Shown in pieces: positions 60,386 to 64,000 of a DNA stretch of 64,000 nucleotides. Source of the DNA: Pelotomaculum propionicicum (GTDB lineage Bacteria; Bacillota; Desulfotomaculia; Desulfotomaculales; Pelotomaculaceae); contig NZ_QFFZ01000010.1 in NCBI RefSeq assembly GCF_004369225.1, positions 21,127-85,126 of the forward strand, written 5' to 3'. The translations under genes and the position numbers were made by a program. Position 1 is the first letter of the stretch. Each line of letters opens with the position of its first letter. A model generated the notes under the pieces. That model searched no databases. It was not told where the DNA came from and saw only the letters and a list, made by a program, of their open reading frames with translations.

Positions 60386-60631
60386 ATGCCCCCTTTTTTC
60401 CCGGATGACGTGGCCAAGGCCGCTTTCATCCGTTCAGACGGTGAGTGTGAGTGTTTGAATAACACCCATAAGCATTACGGCCGGTGCAACAACCATCTTA
60501 CCTTTGTGATGAGAGGCCTTGACCTGCCCGGCGGCTGGGAGGCCGTCCCGATAGACGCCGCCGGCCCGCCTGTATTGAGCAACTGCCAGGCCATCTGCCG
60601 CGACTGCCTGGCAAACGGGAACGGTTCTTGA
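60386..60631 (+). CDS. Small HNH-like cysteine-rich protein lacking catalytic His
   Basis: 81 residues from ATG 60386 (AGGTG at 6 nt). The pattern FPDDVAKAAFIRSDGECEC, H-YGRCNNHL, GGWEAVPIDAAGPPVLSNCQAICRDC follows small HNH-type proteins in which the Cys pairs hold structural zinc. Where the family has E-A-H-H-I, this reads EAVPI, so the catalytic His pair is absent and nuclease activity is unlikely. The last codons run into a 52-bp palindrome. Confidence 0.7.
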   Translation: MPPFFPDDVAKAAFIRSDGECECLNNTHKHYGRCNNHLTFVMRGLDLPGGWEAVPIDAAGPPVLSNCQAICRDCLANGNGS

Positions 60632-60664
60632 TTTGCCATGGCAAATCAAGAACCGTTCCCGTTT
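60613..60664. repeat. Perfect 52-bp palindrome (26-bp arms, no loop)
   Basis: The left arm runs from AAACGGGAACGG to TTTGCCA, the right arm is its exact complement, TGGCAAAT to CCCGTTT, with centre CCATGG. It includes the stop codon of the HNH-like gene. On the plus strand TTGCATTTTTATGG follows. May act as a strong terminator; the lack of a loop suggests inverted duplication. Confidence 0.85.
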
Positions 60665-60827
60665 TTGCATTTTTATGGCTGTAGCTTTAGCGGTTTCTAC
60701 ATTACCGCTGTATTATGATTCTGAGGTTGATAACTTCCTATCCATAAAGCATCTCGCATTTTTGCGCATCAATTCAGAGGAATATAAAAATATATTGTGC
60801 TACACTTGAACCAATGGAGGTGAAGTT

Positions 60828-61110
60828 ATGGAATGGCTGCAACAATTAAATCAAGCAATCGAATATATAGAAGATAATCTTGCCGGGGATATTTCCTACG
60901 ACAAAGCAGCACAAATTGCCTGCTGCTCTACGCACCAATTCAACGGATGTTTTCCTATATCGCGGGAATATCCCTGTCTGAATATATCCGGCACAGGCGG
61001 ATGAGCGCCGCTGCCTTTGACCTTCAAGGCAAAAACGCAAAGGTATCGGAAATTGCCGCTAAATATGGCTATCAGTCACCGACAGCGTTCAACCGTGCAT
61101 TTAAAAATGG
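60828..61110 (+). pseudogene. AraC-family regulator, frameshifted and truncated
   Basis: ATG 60828 has GGAGGTG. The frame encodes the first HTH ([36 protein letters not shown]) and shifts by one base near 60941, continuing in another frame as [29 protein letters not shown] and the second HTH ([22 protein letters not shown]). After FK-N it joins an ABC transporter gene; the AraC effector domain is lost. Confidence 0.8.
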
Positions 61111-61622
61111 TGTCCGGGCATTGAACGGCTTAAGTCTAAGTGTAAAGCAGGGGGAAATATTCTCATTGCTGGGGCCAAACGGCGCGGGAAAATCCTCACT
61201 GATCAACATTTTGACAACCTGTTATGCGCCTACGTCCGGCACGGTAACGATGCTGGGCAAGGATTTGTACAAGGAGCCTGCCTATATCCGCTCGAAAATT
61301 GCCTGTGTGGCACAGACAGTTTCAATTGACACGCATTTATCCCTGCTGGAAAATATGATGTTTCAAAGCAGGCTCTACAGGGTGGACAATGCTACGGCAA
61401 GAAAGAGGATTAACACCCTGATTGACAGCTTTGGGCTGTCGCAGTATTTGCACTACCCGGTTGCTTCTTATTCCGGCGGTGTAAAACGCCGGTTGGATAT
61501 TGCCATGAACATGGTTTCGTATCCTCAAATACTTTTTTTAGACGAACCAACGGTTGGTATGGATATTAGTTCCCGAAAAGCCATGTGGGAAATCGTGCGG
61601 AAAGTTCGGGATGATTTTTATG
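61111..61622 (+). pseudogene. ABC-2 ATPase fragment joined to the AraC remnant
   Basis: Reading on from the AraC frame: [32 protein letters not shown] (Walker A), [16 protein letters not shown] (signature) and [23 protein letters not shown] (Walker B). It lacks its own start and ends at KVRDDF, just before the switch-His region, where it runs into the permease fragment. Confidence 0.75.
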
Positions 61623-62143
61623 AAATCCCAAGGCAGCTTTTATAGAATATTAATAGCGCCTGTAAAACGAAGCTCCATTGTTCTTGGGCAAATGCTGGAG
61701 GCGGTTTTGCTTTCGTTTATTGAAATAGCCATCCTGTTTGCATTATCTATGCTCTTGTCGGCGCGCATGGAATCGGGATTACCGGACTTTTTCTGATGCT
61801 TCCGCTTATTTTTCTTGCGGCATTTTTTATGTCGGGACTATCCTACACTATCAGCCTGTATCTACCCAATGAAGTGATTTATGAAACTCTGATGAATTTG
61901 ATTGTACTTTCCATCTTCTTTACCAGCACAGCATTATTTCCGTTGGACAGTATATCGGGCACCTTGAAAATTGCGGTAATCATAAACCCTTTCACCCATG
62001 TTATAAACTGTCTGCGCAGTTTAATTTTAGAGACTTCTATTGATTGGAAAAACTTATTGCTTGTGACAGGCTTCTTTATATGTCTTTGTGGCGGTAGTTT
62101 TGCATTAGCCATTCGTAAGCTGCAAAAAGAATATCAGCAATAA
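61623..62143 (+). pseudogene. ABC-2 permease fragment with a frameshift
   Basis: The first part (about 61625-61770) reads [33 protein letters not shown]; near 61770 the frame changes and continues as GITGLFLMLPLIFLAAFFMSGLSYTISLYLPNEV to RKLQKEYQQ at 62143. The N-terminal half of a normal 240-residue permease is absent. The locus as a whole is a decayed drug-efflux operon. Confidence 0.75.
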
Positions 62144-62221
62144 TATACTCCTGCATCATTATCTGATGCCTCAAAACCATAAGTTTAGCATCAAGTATCC
62201 AATAAACATCGGCAAACAGGG

Positions 62222-62255
62222 ACTAGCAAACGGAGAACGGTCTCCATTTGCTAGT
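62222..62255. terminator. Hairpin between convergent genes
   Basis: ACTAGCAAACGGAGA and TCTCCATTTGCTAGT pair around ACGG with one mismatch. No clear U-tract; may stop the LysM-GH18 transcript. Confidence 0.45.
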
Positions 62256-62263
62256 TATTCGGC

Positions 62264-63538
62264 TTAAAATGTATCTCCTATGACTTTCCAATCAGCGGGG
62301 TCTTCCATGCCGAGACGCCAGATGGCGATGCCGCCCAGGTCCAGATCTTCGACCACAGTGAGCTTATGGGAGAGGCTGGAGGCGTTTTCAAACCAGACCT
62401 GGTGCTCCTTCCGGGAGCTGTCCGTGTACTTAAAGTACGGCACTTTCCCCACGTTATCCCACATAATTCTCGCACCCTGGGCGGCAGCCAGTTCAGAGGC
62501 CTGCGCGAAAGAAATATACCTGGGCGGCTGCTGGGCTGCCCAGTCAAACCCGTAGCCGGGTATCCCCAGGAGTATCTTTTCCTTGGGGATATTGGCGGCG
62601 GCGTAAGCTGCCACCTTACTGACCCAGCCGTAAGAAGCTATCGGGCCCGGCCCGCTGTAGCTCCCGTGCTCATCGTAAGTCATGATGATCACATAATGGG
62701 CATAGCGTCCTATCTGCTTATAGTCAAAAGGGCCGGACCAGGTATTGGTAATGTCGTCACGTGTTTTAGCCGGGACACAGACGGCAACTTTGAACCCCTG
62801 CGGGTCAAGCCGCTGGTACAGCTCCTTCACCAGCAGTGAATACTTTTCTCTGTCGGCTAAACTGACCCTTTCTATATCAAGGTTTATACCGTCGTACCCG
62901 TATTCCTTGATCAAACTTTCCAACTGGTTAATGAACTTATTCCTTGTTTCAGAGGTGGCCAGCATCTGAGCGGCCAGGCCGGCGCCGTCTACCTGTCCGG
63001 GATAAAGCAGGTTATGCACCAAAGCCAGCACCTGAATATCGTTCTGGTGGGCTGCGCTTATGATATCTTTTAAATCAGCGGGTGAGGTAGCGTCAGCGTA
63101 ATGCTGCTCCAGCACTTCAGTGGGGTTGTCCGGCGCCAGCCTGTACCAAAAAGGGGCGCAGGCATTGATCAGGCCGCTGTTCTCCAGCATCCGCTGATAA
63201 GAGCAGGGCAGGCTCCCCTCCCTGTCAACATAAAAGCCAAGTACAAACCTGCTGCTCAGGTTGCCTTTGCTGTCTGCGGAAGGATAAGGATTTGCGGCAA
63301 GGTTTGCAGGCGGGATCCAGAGCCCCTGCCCGGGCATAATTGTTTCGGAAAGCAAGTTATTGACTGTTTTAAGCTGCTCGACCGGGACTGAAAATTTTTG
63401 TCCCACAGTAAGCAGGGTGTCGCCTTTTTGGATTATGTAGATTTGGTACGGTACTATTGTATCAGCTGCCGCGGCAGAAAAGGCGGACAGCATAATTATT
63501 CCTATGATGGCTGCCAGAGCAATTTTTGGCCACTTCAA
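62264..63538 (-). CDS. LysM plus GH18 spore cortex-lytic-type protein (YaaH/SleL-like)
   Basis: 424 residues from TTG 63538, preceded by GGAG and giving a clean signal peptide (ALAAIIGIIMLSAFSAAAA); an ATG 33 bp upstream has no site. One LysM domain (about 35-80: YIIQKGDTLLTVGQKFSVPVEQLKTVN) precedes a GH18 domain (about 95-424) with the catalytic segment YDGINLDIERV, IIMTYDEHGSY, GIPGYGFDW and a final GIAIWRLG. The DxxDxDxE motif reads DGINLDIE, keeping the acid Glu. SleL-type proteins cleave cortex peptidoglycan during germination. Supports a spore former. Confidence 0.9.
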   Translation of the reverse strand: MKWPKIALAAIIGIIMLSAFSAAAADTIVPYQIYIIQKGDTLLTVGQKFSVPVEQLKTVNNLLSETIMPGQGLWIPPANLAANPYPSADSKGNLSSRFVLGFYVDREGSLPCSYQRMLENSGLINACAPFWYRLAPDNPTEVLEQHYADATSPADLKDIISAAHQNDIQVLALVHNLLYPGQVDGAGLAAQMLATSETRNKFINQLESLIKEYGYDGINLDIERVSLADREKYSLLVKELYQRLDPQGFKVAVCVPAKTRDDITNTWSGPFDYKQIGRYAHYVIIMTYDEHGSYSGPGPIASYGWVSKVAAYAAANIPKEKILLGIPGYGFDWAAQQPPRYISFAQASELAAAQGARIMWDNVGKVPYFKYTDSSRKEHQVWFENASSLSHKLTVVEDLDLGGIAIWRLGMEDPADWKVIGDTF

Positions 63539-63656
63539 GGCAATCTCTCCTTTACGTGAGTTTCTTTGCATAAATTGCTATGGAAGACTTCTCTAAATCT
63601 CGGAAGAAACCTTTGCGTCCTGTGGTGGTAATTCCTTCCTGACAAAGTGCAAATTA

Positions 63657-63693
63657 AAGGACTGACCCCTGCAAAATTCCGGATCAGTCCTTA
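63657..63693 (-). terminator. Terminator for the small zinc-ribbon-like gene
   Basis: AAGGACTGATCC and GGGTCAGTCCTT pair on the minus strand, followed by TAATTT, about 30 bp after the gene end. Confidence 0.7.
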
Positions 63694-63724
63694 AGAGCCG
63701 TTGTATGAAGTTTGGAGCTCAACG

Positions 63725-63877
63725 TTATTCTTTTACTTCAATATAGATACCGCAGCAGCAGGCCGGGCAGATGAATTCATCATCCTCGAAGCATTCCGCG
63801 GCATTATCCCCACCCTGCCGGTCAGCTTCTTCTGAAGTTGCGTCATCCGCTTGCAGCGGCTTTGGCTTCTCAGTCAT
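63725..63877 (-). CDS. Small acidic protein with a C-terminal CxxCC motif
   Basis: 50 residues from ATG 63877 with GGAGGTTTTT upstream; a longer in-frame reading from 63961 lacks a site. The sequence is acidic (ADDATSEEADRQGGD) with a C-terminal FICPACCCGIYIEV, resembling half of a zinc ribbon. Not recognised. The strong ribosome site supports real expression. Confidence 0.6.
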   Translation of the reverse strand: MTEKPKPLQADDATSEEADRQGGDNAAECFEDDEFICPACCCGIYIEVKE

Positions 63878-64000
63878 AAAAACCTCCATCTCGCGCCGCC
63901 GGTGCGGGCGACACAAATAGTAATGAAAACGGGTGCGCACCCCCCCCTGGTTGCTGTACAATTTGTCTGAGGAGAAGACACACTACAAAGCACGGTGAGG

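Noticed and set aside
1..64000. CRISPR arrays, rRNA and tRNA genes
   Set aside because: No regularly spaced direct repeats and no recognisable rRNA or tRNA sequences were seen by eye; a covariance search would be decisive.

Overview
The window looks like a chromosomal segment of an anaerobic, spore-forming Firmicute of the Peptococcaceae type (Pelotomaculum/Desulfotomaculum-like). This is inferred from the gene content: the oxygen-independent cobalamin pathway, a BcrA/HgdC-type activase, a TRAP transporter, YtaF and a LysM-GH18 cortex-lytic-type protein, three proteins with copper-amine-oxidase-N (CuAO-N) domains, frequent TTG/GTG starts and strong GGAGG ribosome sites. No rRNA, tRNA or CRISPR array was seen.

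Layout. (1) 1-7.9 kb, mostly minus strand: a TPP riboswitch and attenuator drive a thiamine-precursor salvage operon (thiamine-binding protein, ThiX permease, ThiY lipoprotein, ThiZ ATPase, ThiN), followed by adenine deaminase. Upstream lie E1-alpha/E1-beta genes of a TPP-dependent 2-oxoacid or acetoin dehydrogenase without E2/E3. (2) 8-22.7 kb, plus strand: two cobalamin riboswitches head two operons. The first is cbiC-D-E-L-F-G-H-J with mostly overlapping genes. The second has an exported CbiK fused to a CuAO-N domain, a BtuC-D-F-like importer, a second cbiL, an ABC-2 exporter pair and cbiA. No cbiT is present. (3) 22.7-31 kb: MFS, DUF and methyltransferase genes, several gene remnants and chimeras, an AbrB/RelE toxin-antitoxin pair, and an M48 protease. 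(4) 31-44 kb, minus strand: cysK, a crotonase, a 1455-residue two-ATPase activase, a eukaryotic-type hexokinase, YitT, a cyclophilin and a DctPQM TRAP transporter. (5) 44-52.7 kb: a phosphoesterase, a PAS-GGDEF cyclase, an FAD oxidoreductase, an MFS permease, an SPFH protein with a small ribbon-helix-helix gene and a palindromic operator, and YtaF. (6) 52.7-64 kb: a nuclease-helicase pseudogene with a MazG-like gene, TatA, a chagasin-CuAO protein, an MBL hydrolase with a RiPP-like 31-residue peptide gene upstream, ilvD, an IS607-type element in which TnpA is fused to the C-terminal half of a TnpB-related protein and followed by a structured omega-RNA-like region, an AraC/ABC pseudogene cluster, and a LysM-GH18 protein.

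Themes. Cofactor acquisition dominates the left half: riboswitch-controlled thiamine and B12 genes sit beside enzymes needing TPP, and B12 import and synthesis share an operon. The right half is accessory, with repeated internal deletions that join fragments of unrelated genes, dispersed intergenic hairpins and one mobile element. The strongest candidates for new biology are the TnpA-TnpB fusion, the exported CbiK-CuAO protein, the RiPP-like peptide/MBL pair and the SPFH-RHH unit.
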